This document shows positions 6,011 through 6,640 of a stretch of DNA of 6,640 nucleotides, in pieces (the first letter of the stretch is position 1; each line of letters starts with the position of its first letter). The DNA is from an uncultured Pirellula sp. (GTDB lineage: Bacteria; Planctomycetota; Planctomycetia; Pirellulales; Pirellulaceae): the NCBI GenBank assembly GCA_903892365.1, contig CAITIF010000644.1, positions 1 through 6,640 of the forward strand, written 5' to 3'. Below the pieces are notes generated by a model. The model was not told where the DNA came from and ran no database searches. It worked only from the letters and a program-made list of their open reading frames with translations. The position numbers and the translations under genes are program-made.

Positions 6011-6550
6011 TCAGTCAGATTCTCGCAACGATTCCTTGAGGCTGATAAAGTCCGATAGCAAGAAAATGACGGTCACAAAGGCAAGCACAATCTCCGTCAA
6101 ATTCACAATTTTCGCTGGCACTGTTTGCGGCAGAATATCACTGTATCCGAAAAACGAAAAGTTGAGCGTGCTGAGATAAAAGAAATCAAACAGCGCTTCG
6201 GCTTGAGAAACACTGCTTGTGACGCCAGCGAAACTGGCTGGGTCATTTCGATAGAGAACGTAGAAATCGAACGCGAACGACATGATCATCTGAGACATGT
6301 TGATTCCCATCAGCAAAAGGAATCGGTGATGCGGCATATTGGAGCGAGCGGCATCGAATAGCTGCTTAAGATTCTCTGCCCCAAATAGGACCGCTTTGGT
6401 CCAGCACCCCAAAACGACAACCACGCTAAAAACAGAAGAGTTAGGCGAACCCTTTGCGTGGAGCCAGATCAAGCCCAGAAACCAGCCTAGAATGGCGGCG
6501 TATTCGATCAGGTTTCGTTGGATTGGGATAGAGAATTGATCGCGTGTCAT
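6011..6550 (-). CDS. Four-helix membrane protein with a K+-channel-like pore loop (Ion_trans_2-like)
   Basis: The 179-residue product has membrane segments at about residues 14-31, 38-57, 77-100 and 147-168. Between the last two is a re-entrant loop at about 120-141 reading FFYLSTLNFSFFGYSDILP. This lines up with the pore helix and filter of two-helix K+ channels (typically TTVGYGD followed by P), and the next helix begins after QTVPAK as in that family. The filter differs: positions T-V-G-Y-G-D read F133, F134, G135, Y136, S137, D138, so the second Gly is Ser and the Thr is Phe. It may be a channel with altered selectivity, a non-conducting relative, or a regulatory subunit. There is no ligand-binding (RCK or cyclic nucleotide) domain; the C-terminus ends about ten residues after the last helix. 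The ATG at 6550 is the only good start, with no clear ribosome site. The gene is convergent with galT, so it is transcribed independently. Confidence 0.72.
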   Translation of the reverse strand: MTRDQFSIPIQRNLIEYAAILGWFLGLIWLHAKGSPNSSVFSVVVVLGCWTKAVLFGAENLKQLFDAARSNMPHHRFLLLMGINMSQMIMSFAFDFYVLYRNDPASFAGVTSSVSQAEALFDFFYLSTLNFSFFGYSDILPQTVPAKIVNLTEIVLAFVTVIFLLSDFISLKESLRESD

Positions 6551-6574
6551 GATTCAGGAATGGTATCTTCTCGG

Positions 6575-6603
6575 AGCTTCGATGCAAAATGAAGCTTCGA
6601 TGC
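6575..6603 (-). repeat. Eleven-base direct repeat upstream of the channel-like gene
   Basis: On the minus strand GCATCGAAGCT occurs twice, at 6603-6593 and 6585-6575, with a period of 18 bases, ending 25 bases before the ATG at 6550. The position and spacing, close to two helical turns, would suit a protein-binding operator. Chance or a small duplication is equally possible. No confident -35/-10 pair is visible around it. Confidence 0.4.
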
Positions 6604-6640
6604 GATGATCGAGCAAACGATCAATTGAATTTGGTGGTAC

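Overview
The window reads as part of the chromosome of a planctomycete, most likely of the Pirellulaceae type. This is inferred from the mix of genes: a DUF2617-like protein, a glycogen synthase followed by a GalT-family protein, several orphan membrane proteins, and weak or absent Shine-Dalgarno sites in front of most genes. GC content looks moderate and even, and I see no tRNA or rRNA gene, insertion sequence, CRISPR array or phage gene.

Layout. Bases 1-279 hold the 3' end of rpsD (ribosomal protein S4). After 24 bases comes a complete dihydrolipoyl dehydrogenase gene (304-1731), then a small two-helix membrane protein of unknown function (1786-2373). All three lie on the plus strand and may be co-transcribed. 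A short repeat-rich spacer separates them from a convergent minus-strand DUF2617-like gene, for which I prefer the GTG start at 2963 to the longer frame from 3053. A roughly 335-base divergent spacer carries candidate promoters for that gene and for glgA. glgA (3299-4810) and a galT-family gene (4834-5979) are 23 bases apart and form a sugar-nucleotide/glycogen pair. A convergent minus-strand gene (6011-6550) encodes a four-helix membrane protein with a K+-channel-like pore loop. The last 90 bases are the upstream region of that gene.

How the genes work together. GlgA extends alpha-1,4-glucan from ADP-glucose. The GalT-family enzyme next to it exchanges or releases hexose-1-phosphate and nucleotide sugar, so the pair plausibly links glycogen synthesis to the hexose-1-phosphate pool. 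Lpd serves the 2-oxoacid dehydrogenase or glycine cleavage complexes, whose other subunits are not in the window.

Most of the window is ordinary housekeeping and accessory metabolism. I do not see a clear new multi-gene system. The points most worth a second look are the non-canonical channel filter, the inserted segment in the GalT-family protein and its possible ADP-glucose role beside glgA, and the start site of the DUF2617-like gene.
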